Positions 20,041-28,616 of a stretch of DNA of 28,616 nt are shown here, one piece after another. The translations under genes and the position numbers were made by a program. How positions within the stretch are numbered: the first letter of the stretch is position 1; each line of letters starts with the position of its first letter. Below the pieces are notes generated by a model. That model saw only the letters and a list, made by a program, of their open reading frames with translations, ran no database searches and was not told where the DNA came from. Origin of the DNA: Sperchopsis tessellata (lineage: Eukaryota > Arthropoda > Insecta > Coleoptera > Hydrophilidae); NCBI GenBank assembly GCA_033557685.1, contig JAWQRN010000538.1, forward strand, positions 1 through 28,616, in the 5' to 3' direction.

Positions 20041-21670
20041 CATAACTTGAGGGCAATGGTATTAAGGATGCAGAAATAAGTACCGTCCTTATGAAATAAA
20101 AACTCATATAAGCACATCAGCATCAAAAGCTAAAGAGATTAATGTAAATTCTGTTGAAAATCCAATAATCAAATGAAACACATGTGCATGCATCGGATCT
20201 TCGCATTTTTCCAAAATTTGAAATAGTTCAAATAAGAAGGACAAATCTTTAGAAATGTTCTTAAGAGTACAAGTTAATGAATAAATGGATAAGAAAGTAA
20301 ATGCCTAAGCAGCTAAAATTGAAATGTTATATAGAATAGCGTTTATGGAAAATATACCCAAAGAAAAACGTCAAAACAAAACAAGACTACAACCAAAGAA
20401 GCAGAGACGTATTTTTTCAGCTATGGAGGAAGTTACGGCCATCCTCCATTAAAAGAAATTTAGTGTGAGGTGTTTTATGTTTGGTGGTACAAAATTTACA
20501 ACATTTGTAGCCGGTATATTTGTTTGTAATCATTGTTTATAATAAACTAACTATTGCCATTCCTCATTTATTAGTGATCCTTAAATAACTAGTGCACAAT
20601 CCATCTATCACAAAAAAAAAACGCGCAAGTGTAGGTCTTTATAGGAATCACTATAACTTAAGGTTTTCCATGGGATAACCGTGTGTTGGCGTTTATTTTT
20701 GCTTTTTGCTGTATATACCCAAGTAGCTCTAAAAAGTGTTAATTACATATTAACATGTAGTTCTTAGAGGTGTTATTCGTAGACTAATTGTAATCTAGTT
20801 CTTAAGAGCTACAAGAGTGGACAAAACTTAAGCAAAAAAAAGCCAATACATGGTTTTTTTCCGGAAAAAAATGTATCTAATATAACCATGGAGGTCTATG
20901 TAAAGAAAAACATAATTATAGTTAAATTAGCTTTTTAGTTTTGACTTAATATTAAAATTAAATACATTTGTATACTAGCGTTTAATATATTAAAAACATA
21001 ATTTTACAGATATTGTAATATATCTAGTAAATATTATTATAATTCTACACTTAAGTCAAGTATTCTGAAATCAAGCTCTCCCTTTTTAACGCTAGAAATA
21101 AGTGTAATTATTTTAAGATTTAGTGCAATGTTTCATTAGGGCCCTATCAATGAATCAATTAATTGGCTTAAACATTATCTAATTTTATATTCTAACTTTG
21201 GCGCACTCTTAATATATCAGGTATCCAGAGCCGCCGCATGGGTATGAACTCCCTTATTCACTATAAATTTGGCAAGTACACTCACAATTTTCATATTAAT
21301 TTCAATATACGCTTTCTTCTGCAATTATGGCATAACACCGATCATGCAATTTGAATCGATGCCGATCACTTATAATCTAATTTAACTGAAAGTTCGACGC
21401 GGCAAGTATAAACATCTATTACTGAATTTGGAGACATATTTTACAAGGTCGCCAGTAGACTACATAATTTTAGACTAAATAAATGTCTAAATTATTGGGA
21501 ATGAATCTTTGATACTATTAGAACTTTGTCTTTCATAATATTCATTATTAAGGTTAGTAAAGGCGTATAATTACATTTATAGCTAAAAATAAAATATTTT
21601 TCAGAATATTTAAACTATGATCTAATATATTTAAGAATTCAAATTAGAAATTTGAATATTTGTTTTTTCA
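20041..21670. other. No gene identified
   Basis: AT-rich. A weak foldback lies at about 20725-20812 (tagctct with its complement outside imperfect arms). No frame carries recognisable motifs. The missing C-terminal half of the minus-strand transposase that follows would be expected here but is not readable. Confidence 0.5.
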
Positions 21671-22052
21671 GCTCCTGTAGTTTTTAGCCACCAATAGCAC
21701 GCCCTGCTTTTCAATAGAAGTATTTCTGGGCATATGAAAAAAACACGGAGGTTTAATCGAAATTACCAATTTGAGAAGACACGTACGAATACTCTTCTCT
21801 CATTCTAATCACCTGCCTATGGAAGTTAACTACTTTGTATATAAAACCTCGGGGTAACTTTTGGCACAATATCGCTGTTTTACGAACTTTTCTTTTCATG
21901 AATCGTCGAAGCCACCCTCGACTAGCCTTGCATTGATTATCTGAGAAGTTGTGAGACTTTGCGATATGAACAAAATTGTAATGTGTCACATCTTCCAGTG
22001 TGGGATATTTTCCATTTCTCGGACCACGAAATGCCCTTCACTTGCTTTTGGC
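21671..22052 (-). pseudogene. Tigger/CENP-B-like transposase fragment
   Basis: The frame begins near 22052 with AFRGPRNGKYPTLEDV, then HIAKSHNFSDNQCKASRGWL and RRFMKRK, the second helix-turn-helix of CENP-B/Tigger transposases (KASxGWLxRFMKRH). It continues CQKLPRGF, VNFHRQVIRMREEYSYVSSQ and IGNFD, after which a stop replaces the Glu of the usual IGNxDETP. The text continues in shifted frame as SVFF and HMPRNTSIEKQGV. So the first catalytic Asp is present but the rest of the DDE domain is missing. The N-terminal helix-turn-helix is also absent. Only one stop occurs across the second helix-turn-helix part, making this the least decayed of the four pogo-type relics. Confidence 0.85.
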
Positions 22053-22440
22053 TTCTCTTAGTACTTTTAATTGGTATGGCGCTGTATAACAATTGATTTT
22101 CGTTCCAATCTTGAAATTTTAAATATAAATTTTAACATAACTGCAAACTAGAATTCCCAAAAAGTAACTAAAATATTTAGTATATATAAAGAAATATATT
22201 CCGACAAAAAATACGTGGCCGGTGGCGTTAGATTCAATAGACTAAGTTTATTACTTCTGTACCCTTGGAAAAACCTGCATTTAACATGCTTATCCTTTTA
22301 TCAAGAAAGTGTGAATTTTGTTATGAAATAAGTTGACCATCATTTGTACGGAGGTAAAAAACTCGATAGTTCAGGTAAGTATCTCATACCATATGTGGAG
22401 TAAAAAATATAATCCAAAATCATTCTTAAAAAATAAAAGT

Positions 22441-22486
22441 ACGCAAAATACGCGGGAGCGCAAAGTACGCGAGCAAATACGGTGGT
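22441..22486. repeat. GC-rich 17-bp tandem repeat, possible pogo TIR
   Basis: acgcaaaatacgcggga (22441-22457) is followed by gcgcaaagtacgcgagc (22458-22474) and a partial third copy (aaatacggtgg). It sits about 390 bp upstream of the minus-strand Tigger relic, where its TIR would lie. No matching copy was found on the other side. Confidence 0.45.
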
Positions 22487-25400
22487 ATTGTGATAACTAA
22501 ACTGAAAATTACTGGTAAGTATGTAAGATACAAACTCAATTTTTACTCATATAAATAAACTCTTGTTGAGTATTTTCTTCGTGGGACCATAGACGGTAAA
22601 CGATACACCGTATTTATTTTTACACAAAACTTTATTTACTGTTTCATTGACTTCCAGTTTTAGTGAAAGATTTTGAGAAATAAGCCGTTTTTCTATTATC
22701 CTCCCGTTTCAATTGCCCCATTCTACCCTATATTACTTATTAAAAAATTAATAATTAATTTTATTACATTATTTGTAGTTTAATGGAGACTTTATTTCCA
22801 TAAAATTAACAGTATTACATAGCAAATTTATCATCCGAAACTTGAAAAAAAAATACATTAAATATTAAAATCGAATCTTATGAATCGAATCTTGGATGAA
22901 TTTTAGACAATACATCAAAATAAATGAGTCAAGTAGGAAACTACTTACGCCTCCATTTTGGTAGAGAAACGAACACTATTCACTGCTCAACATTTATTTT
23001 TGTTATGAATAAGGCATTTTGTAAGTTAAAGAGACAGAAGAGGCGTAGGAAAAGTTTACTTGATGACAGTCATAAGTTGTGATATATGAAAAAAGTTTTA
23101 CCCACATAAGGGATATATTCATTCTCTTGAGTGTACGGGGTGATAATGGTTTGCTATACGCCATATTGAAAATCATTACCTACGGTCCTTATTCTTATGT
23201 TGTGATGTATTTGTATACATATGCATAGTGGTGGTTTTAATTAGGCATATGTGTTTAAACTTTGTGGTTTCATAATTAATATATATTTCGATAGCATTGA
23301 GTATTCACTAATTGAAAGAGCATTTACAACAGGTAAAGCCAATATAATTGGCATTAATCATCTTTTGATGGATTCTAAAAAATGTGTATATAGTAGCTCT
23401 CAAGAACATGCCTGAGCTGATAGGGAAACAATTTTAATTAAAAAGCAAACTAAGGCGTTTATTGAACCCAGTGCTAGCAATAATTCAAACAGTATTAATA
23501 CAACAGCATGTCTTTGGTTAAAAATAATTTTGAAAAAGAAGGCATTAGGCTTACGCCCATTACTGTACTTATCTCTGTGTGGAAAAACAGAGTATTCAAC
23601 TTTCTAAGAAATGAATATTGATAGTAAGAAAGCACTGTTGTACAGGATGCTTTGTAATTCTCCGAGTACTGGTCTAAAACCAAACTTTTTCCAAATTCTC
23701 GTAAATAAAACACAAATGTTAATAGAAATGAAGTAAATGTATGGATTATAAGAAGATTACATTGTATAGAAAATACTGGTCCATAAATATTTGCAATAGA
23801 ATAACAATTTACTACCTTGCATTGTGTAGATCTTAAATGTATTTTTTATGCTTAAGGCCACATTATATGTTTATTTTGTGTTAAACTCTTACCAGTATAT
23901 ATTTTTTTCATTTATCTATCAATCCATAGTTTCATTGTAAATCATATTTCATATTTTTTAGATTAGTTTTTGGGTATTTGTTTTCTCTTAACTCTGCACA
24001 TGTTTTCCCTAATATTTTTTATTTGTTGTTACGTATTAACTTCATATATTCTCACTTATTCAATAGTCTTTTATCAACTTTTCTTGGTAAAACTTACTGT
24101 TACTTCTGAAAGTGAGGTAGGTGCCTTGAGACCTGTAGGCATATAATGAAAATTTCAAAAGTAGTAATATCTCCTTGTACAATAGCTGTAAGTATAATAG
24201 GCATATAATTAATGAAAGTATCCTATATTTACGAACAGTTTTTTTTTTTTTTTTCAATAAATTAACTAATAATTAGCTAATTAATATTATTTTAAAAATA
24301 ATTGTAATGACAACCTTACTTTTCTCTGATAAAATAGCGGAATCTTAGTGAAGAAATATTATTGTGCAGAGGAGACGAAATAAGCACCAACTACGGCAAT
24401 GCAATTGCACATAAACTTAACAAATTAATTTAACGCGAGAGTCGACAGATGGCTGAGAAATGCAATCCCGAATCAGAGCAAATCTAAATGGATAAACAGC
24501 GGGGATGGGGTTGAGAAGGCTAAACTAGAAAAGCGCTCCTCCTCTTGCCTGTGCTTTCCGTCGACTCATCTCTGAAAGTTGTAAAGATAAATTATAAATT
24601 AAGTGTAGATAAGTTTCTGCATGTACAGACCGAAACTGAATTAATGTGTTTATAATTTTATTCATCAGTTTGTTTAGCGCGGAGTTAAATAAACATGCTT
24701 TGCTACAGCATTAATTCTTTCCTGATTCATCTTCGGTTTTCTGTATGCTCACCAAAAAGGTTAATGAAATTTATGTTGAAATCTCTTTGAAATTTAAAGC
24801 TCGCGACCGGTTTATAAGTGGGTTAAGCTTGGTAGCACTAAAACAACATCTCAAGAGGTTCGATTATGAAAATGAGTGTCTTGGAATCGTTCGATCATGT
24901 TATATATTTTCTATCTCAGTTTTCTGCTATTTTAGTTTTGTTTGTGTATCAGAAAACAGACGAGAGTTTCATCCATCGCATATCTGCGACCTTTATCGAT
25001 AACAAAATGTAGATACTATTAGAAAAATAGTCATACTATTTTCTATGTGTTATTCAATTTTCTATATACTGCTATAAATATATAAAGTGAACTAAAGCAA
25101 TTTTTCGTAAAAACTATTTAAATTATAATGGATATGGTATTTCAATATACAAAAGCAACATTATTTAATAATGTTTAACAACCATAACTAGAATTCCTAG
25201 CCAGATGTACAGATTAATTTAATTCATAGTAACAGCTTGCTAGTAAACATATTTGAACCCTCCCCGGAACGAATGTATCTTGAGAGGGGGTGGTTTACAC
25301 ACAAAGTGTTTTTCCCAACACGCGAATTACCTTCCAAAATATCATGGTTTTGTAACTTCGTCCGACAGTCAGTAATTTACAAATGTCCATACTTTTGGTA

Positions 25401-25494
25401 TAACCGAAATTAGGCCCACAGGACCATTCTGAGGAAAAGTCTTTACTCACAAAAAAATAAATGAATTTTAACAATTTTGCATTCTAAAATCGAT
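22487..25494. other. Long stretch with no identified gene
   Basis: Only short frames (23495-23713 minus, 24060-24257 minus, 24745-25002 plus) without recognisable motifs. A run of 18 T at 24239-24256 could be a reverse-oriented poly(A) of a retroposed sequence, but no recognisable sequence adjoins it. A less AT-rich patch at about 24430-24570 is bracketed by an 8-bp inverted word (gagtcgac and gtcgactc). Confidence 0.5.
24239..24256. repeat. Poly(T) run of 18
   Basis: Uninterrupted T tract. No coding or SINE-like sequence recognised on the minus strand upstream of it. Confidence 0.9.
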
Positions 25495-26216
25495 ATGGAT
25501 CCGTATTCAATGGAATATGACCGATTTCAGAAACTCTACGATAAAATTGAAGCTGATTAAGATGTTGAAGAGAATGGCTTAATTGGAAGTAAAGTGTTTT
25601 CCATCCAAGTAATCACAATACAGATATAGAAGCAGATTGCAGTTACAATAAATGTATCAAAGCTGCAGTATCGAAGTTTCATAATGAAATATTTCTCATT
25701 TCTCAGGAAAGTAAAACAGAAATTTTCAGAGAAAGTCCTTACATGATAACACAATATAGTTACTCATCTTTATTGTCTAATTATTAATACCAAATGGATA
25801 ATTTTTAAGTGAACTGCAAAATTTAAGTGAATTTTGGTCAACAGATCATACTGAAATAGAAATTTTCCAGTGACAATGGTATGCAATTTTACTACGTTTC
25901 TTTAGATCTAATGACATGAATTCTAGCATAGAAATAAAATAATTGGGTAAATATGCACCAATTTGAAAAATGTGGAATAGATTTCCAGCATACCCGTTAA
26001 AGATGGTATGAAAGCGTTTTCTTTGATAGATGCACGGTGATTTCATTCTTATATATGGAAGTTTATTTATGTACGCAGCCTGAAGGACCTTTTAGCAACA
26101 AAATACAGATACGAATGCTAACGCCAACTAGCGTGGGACCGGAGGAAATCTAACTACAGAAAATCAGTTTACATCATTTCCATTAGTAAAAGAGCTACTT
26201 GAAAAACAACCGTAGT
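25495..26216 (+). pseudogene. piggyBac transposase relic
   Basis: Starts at an ATG (MDPYSMEYDRFQKLYDKIEA) with an acidic N-terminus (FHPSNHNTDIEADCSY). Around 25830 it reads EFWSTDHTEIEIFQ, then WYAILLRFFRSND and KYAPI, matching the LWSxDGTGxxIFxxxMSxxRFxxLLRxLRFDD and DKLAPI segments of piggyBac. Then KAFSLIDAR (position of the second catalytic Asp), EVYLCTQPEGPF and NQFTSFPLVKELLEK. The block with the first catalytic Asp (TIDEML in relatives) is deleted between about 25985 and 26000. The C-terminal third is missing: readability ends at the (AT)n tract. Many stops and shifts; inactive. Confidence 0.85.

Positions 26217-26218
<2 letters not shown>

Positions 26219-26266
<48 letters not shown>
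26219..26266. repeat. (AT)24 microsatellite
   Basis: Perfect AT repeat between the truncated piggyBac relic and the candidate LTR. Confidence 0.97.
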
Positions 26267-26269
<3 letters not shown>

Positions 26270-27281
26270 AACGAATCAGCTTCCCTCCATGTGGTAAAGT
26301 GGCGAAAGGATGTTTTATGCTCACTCGTATTACCTTAAATTAACTTACCACCCGGAAGAGCAAATACGCATAAAATGGGGCAAGTTAAAGTAATTATATT
26401 TATTATAAGGTACTAACGTGTTTGTGATTATCGGTTAGGGCTTTCTGACGTTGTGTTATTTTATCAGGCTCGTTATGGAAGTAGACTTGTCAAGGTTAGA
26501 ATTAAACACACGATCAATCGTCAATAAGAATTACTATATTGATTAAAAAAACATAAGCCAAATATCTAAAACTAGCTCGACAACACCGGAAAGAACCTAT
26601 TGCTTAAGATCTCAAGAAGGGAAAATTTCCAGTTTTGCCAAGGAAAGGTTCATAATGACTCTTGGCACGGGTGAACAGGGTTGTTCCAAGTTCGCTAAAC
26701 AGTTAAGAATAAAACTCTGAATTGATTCCCAATTTCGTTTGAAGATTTAACTTTTTCGAAAAAGTTTCGTTTTGATAAATGAAAATGAAATGAAAAAATG
26801 TAAATTATGTATAAGTAAATTTAAGAAATTTATGAAATCAGCCCGGAAGAGTGAAATTAAAATTAAAAATTGCTTATGAAAAGTCGTGGAATGAATTTCA
26901 AACTTTATTCCCCATATTTACCAAAGAAATTATACTCAAATGGTCAAAATAGAATTTATATATTAAAACATTTACTTACATGATTGTGACCGTAGTTTAG
27001 AAATTGGCTACGTCATGTGACGGTGATAAACTTCGTTTTGGAAGATGAGGTTTTAATTAAACTTAGAAGGCGTTGTTTCTCAGAAAAATAATCATATGTT
27101 TATAAAACCAAGAAACTTATTAATAAATAATTTATATTGACTTCAATCTACTAACCCGATAAAATGGAAATAATGTTATGGTAAAGGTTTTAGATGTGTA
27201 ACCCCTGGTTGTCAGAGGATGGTTCGTTCCACTGCTGGATAAAGTTGCTGGTATCAATCCAATGAGATATCTAACGTTACA
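26267..27281. mobile_element. Candidate solo LTR (1,015 bp)
   Basis: The segment begins TGTAACG and ends CGTTACA, a perfect 7-bp terminal inverted repeat of the TG...CA form typical of LTRs. TATAT flanks it on both sides (26262-26266 and 27282-27286), which would be a 5-bp target duplication, but the left one is also part of the AT microsatellite. An AATAAA occurs at 26708. No coding sequence, primer-binding site or second LTR is visible, so if real it is a solo LTR. Orientation is unknown. A chance pair of 7-mers is the alternative. Confidence 0.4.
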
Positions 27282-27494
27282 TATATAATAAATTTATAAA
27301 TATAAATCAACAATATGTAATCAGTATGATCGATGAACCCAAAATAATATTCACACCCCACTAATTGCCACTGAAGTAATATAGTAATATTGTATATGTG
27401 TTTTATGACAAACATTAAGAGGCAACTATTTCCGTATGTAAGAAAGCTGTGTTAACTAGTCGTAGAGAAGAGATAGTATAAAAGACGGAAAAGT
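27282..27494. other. No gene identified
   Basis: AT-rich spacer between the candidate LTR and the Penelope-like element; no continuation of piggyBac is readable. Confidence 0.5.
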
Positions 27495-27504
27495 TGGTTC
27501 GCAT

Positions 27505-27552
27505 ATAAATATTGTTCCCGGGTGGATACCGTGTAGAGGCTCTGATAAGTGC
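27505..27552 (-). repeat. PLE terminal block shared with the 4.0-kb palindrome
   Basis: ccgggtgg...gtagaggctctgataagtg (27518-27551) matches both arms at 4031-4099 with few differences. Immediately inward, GTGGAT at about 27568-27573 on the minus strand can pair with ATCCAC at 27522-27527, so the block sits in a possible stem-loop. Confidence 0.7.
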
Positions 27553-27650
27553 CGACGTTTCATCCACTGTTGCGAGGGACATTTTCAAGGCGAGTGATGT
27601 TACTTCAATGAATGAATTCACTGCAATGATCTAAACTCGGCCGGATCATG

Positions 27651-27658
27651 CTTATATA
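27651..27658 (-). promoter_or_regulatory. Possible TATA box in PLE non-coding end
   Basis: TATATAAG on the minus strand, 80-130 bp before the element end. Penelope-like elements are known to carry promoter sequence in their terminal repeats, which makes the position plausible. No strong initiator at the right distance was found. Confidence 0.3.
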
Positions 27659-27736
27659 GGCAAGGTCTGGATTGGAGGATGCGCACTAGCGCATGGCCAT
27701 TGCGTTTGGGCGAACGTTGCCGAGTGCAGGAGAGAA

Positions 27737-28057
27737 ATGAGAGAGGGGGATTCGCCAAGCTATTGGGTGTTGAAAACCATCGTCCCTATTGATATTGTTG
27801 GAGCGATTTTAAACCTCAATGGCTTCTCAGAATTTTATGGGAAAATAAGAAGCCTCCCGAGCTAAGACTTTAGTATCTTGGAACATAATGGGGTGACCTG
27901 TTTCATAACGATGTTCAGCCATGGCTGACTGAATAATATGACCCAGACGAGTTGAGCGCTCTTGCTCCTTTAAACGAGTAGCAACTGTACGCTTAGTTTC
28001 TCCAATATATACCTTACCACAGAAACAAGGGATCTGTTAAACCTCTTCGCTTTGCAA
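27737..28057 (-). pseudogene. GIY-YIG endonuclease region, second copy
   Basis: A single frame with a few stops reads LQSEEV-stop-QIPCFCGKVYIGET (the V-stop and YIG positions are the GIY and YIG motifs), KRTVATRLKEQERSTRLGH, IIQSAMAEHRYETGHPIMF, EASYFPIKF, NNINRDDGFQHPIAWRIPLS. In Penelope-like elements this domain nicks DNA to prime reverse transcription in the nucleus. The final conserved Asn is probably in the CPNNIN-type stretch, read here as RSNNIN. It follows the first copy in frame and precedes the non-coding 3' end. At least three stops make it inactive. Confidence 0.8.
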
Positions 28058-28334
28058 ATGAGATAGGGGGACTCGCCAAGCAATTGAGAGTTGAAAACCA
28101 TCGTCCTTATTGATATTATTGGGGCAATTATAAACCTCATTGGCATCTCGAAATTTTCTTGAAAAATAAGAAGACTCCCGTACTTTAGTAGTATGTTGGA
28201 ACATAATGGTGTGACCTGTTTCATGACAATGTTCAGCCACGGCTGACTGAATAAAATGACCCAGACAAGCTCAGATTTGGTGATTCTTTAAACGAGTAGC
28301 AATCGAGCGCTTAATTATTCCAATATAAAACTTA
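28058..28334 (-). pseudogene. GIY-YIG endonuclease region, first copy
   Basis: The frame reads GKFYIGIIKRSIATRLKNH, a stop, then LGHFIQSAVAEHCHETGH, TIMFQHTT, SSYFSRKFRDANEVYNCPNN, INKDDGFQLSIAW and VPLSHLQSEEV, where it runs directly into the second copy. The segment before YIG that carries the GIY half (xxVYxIPCFC) is deleted in this copy, and one frameshift separates it from the RT. The catalytic Glu region of the family corresponds to the NEVYNCPNN part by position (inference). It is the better preserved of the two copies over its C-terminal half. Confidence 0.8.
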
Positions 28335-28616
28335 CCCTACGCTTTGCTACGAGATGACATTTTTTTGAAGAAGGAAGAACCCGCGAAATATTTTGTTTTG
28401 GAGAGAATACTGTTTTGATGTAAAATTTTCTTAAAATGCGGGCAATTTTGTTCGTTAAATCCTTGACAAATGGTAGATAAGCTATGGCTTTCACCTCAGG
28501 AGTATTTCTGACAGTGATGGCTGGATTCCTGAAACGTCTTATTGACCGTATGATGTCTGACAAACTATATCCATTAGCCAACAGCGCATCGGTGACTGTA
28601 CGCAACTCTTGGGAAA
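28335..28616 (-). pseudogene. PLE reverse transcriptase C-terminal region (partial)
   Basis: An open frame enters at the window edge and reads ELRTVTDALLANGYSLSDII, then PEVKAIAYLPFVKDLTNKIA, RILRKFYIKTVFSPKQNISR and VLPSSKK before a 1-base shift. This is the segment between the RT catalytic core and the GIY-YIG domain of Penelope-like elements (relatives have AYLPYVxGLTxKIxRxLxKxxIxTVF). It has no internal stop in the roughly 85 codons visible, so it is better preserved than the endonuclease. The RT active site lies outside the window. Confidence 0.85.

Larger units (their letters stand above)
27495..28616 (-). mobile_element. Penelope-like retroelement, 3' part
   Basis: Read on the minus strand from the window edge: end of the reverse transcriptase region, a first GIY-YIG endonuclease copy, a second copy, then about 240 bp of non-coding sequence ending in the block shared with 4031-4099. 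RT followed by GIY-YIG is the diagnostic order of Penelope-like elements. The rest of the RT lies beyond the window. The right-hand terminus near 27495 is set from how far the similarity with the 4.1-kb palindrome reaches. Confidence 0.85.

Noticed and set aside
20725..20812. Small foldback with tagctct ends
   Set aside because: Only about 8 bp pair well and the inner arms match poorly.
24439..24567. GC-richer patch between inverted gagtcgac words, considered as a tRNA-like or MITE sequence
   Set aside because: The inverted match is only 8 bp and no tRNA box sequences are present.
24745..25002. 85-codon plus-strand ORF as a small gene
   Set aside because: No homology I recognise and no supporting signals; the length is not exceptional.
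26348..26358. ccacccggaag, identical to part of the PLE terminus
   Set aside because: Only 11 bp match, the upstream block differs, and it lies within another candidate element; probably chance.
27518..27580. Hammerhead ribozyme in the PLE terminal block
   Set aside because: PLE terminal repeats are known to carry hammerhead motifs, so I looked for one. CTGATAAG is on the plus strand and GATGAAAC on the minus strand, but neither strand has both a CUGAnGA core and a GAAA core in the right order.
1..28616. Host protein-coding exons, CRISPR arrays, operons, tRNA or rRNA genes
   Set aside because: No frame with host-gene motifs and plausible splice sites was found. The sequence is eukaryotic repeat-rich DNA, so prokaryotic features do not apply, and no tRNA B-box or rRNA-like stretch was seen.

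Overview
The window looks like intergenic DNA from a metazoan, most likely an arthropod and probably an insect. It is strongly AT-rich. No host gene, tRNA or rRNA can be supported. Nearly everything recognisable is a decayed transposable element: pogo/Tigger-type and piggyBac transposases, several non-LTR retrotransposon (LINE) fragments, a Penelope-like element (PLE), and inverted-repeat elements. Almost every coding stretch carries stops and frameshifts. Family calls come from reading translations by eye against remembered family motifs, not from searches.

Layout. 1-50 is an (AT)n microsatellite; 51-3100 has no identified gene, apart from a long degenerate frame at about 2698-3026. 3104-4993 is a pogo/Tigger element with 21-bp terminal inverted repeats (TIRs), and inside it at 4031-4143 sits a palindromic insertion built from two head-to-head copies of a PLE terminus. 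5087-5532 is a foldback element. 5758-6506 (minus) holds two pieces of a LINE C-terminus in permuted order. 7108-8010 (plus) is a jockey-like reverse transcriptase (RT) with an A-rich tail. A second jockey-like LINE (minus, about 8800-11480) is split by a 1.9-kb transposon with TIRs of about 300 bp (9260-11165), which carries the relic of a cysteine-rich protein on its minus strand.

12569-12744 is a diverged tandem duplication. 13328-13561 (minus) is the N-terminal DNA-binding part of another pogo-like transposase. 14492-14849 (minus) is a LINE C-terminus with a short trinucleotide tail. 15470-17090 (plus) is a third jockey/CR1-like LINE. 17747-18200 (plus) is a third pogo/CENP-B-type transposase. 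18470-20040 (plus) is an endonuclease/RT LINE with a large internal deletion. 21671-22052 (minus) is a fourth pogo/Tigger relic. 25495-26216 (plus) is a piggyBac relic that stops at a second (AT)n tract; a candidate 1,015-bp solo LTR follows at 26267-27281. From about 27495 to the window end (minus) lies a PLE whose GIY-YIG endonuclease region is tandemly duplicated in frame.

The genes do not form a pathway; the interest is in nesting and rearrangement. The most informative points are: the LINE reading frame fixes a 3-bp target duplication for the long-TIR transposon; the PLE end at 27.5 kb reappears as a palindrome in the Tigger fossil at 4.0 kb; and the PLE endonuclease is duplicated with a spacing of 318-321 bp, a multiple of three.
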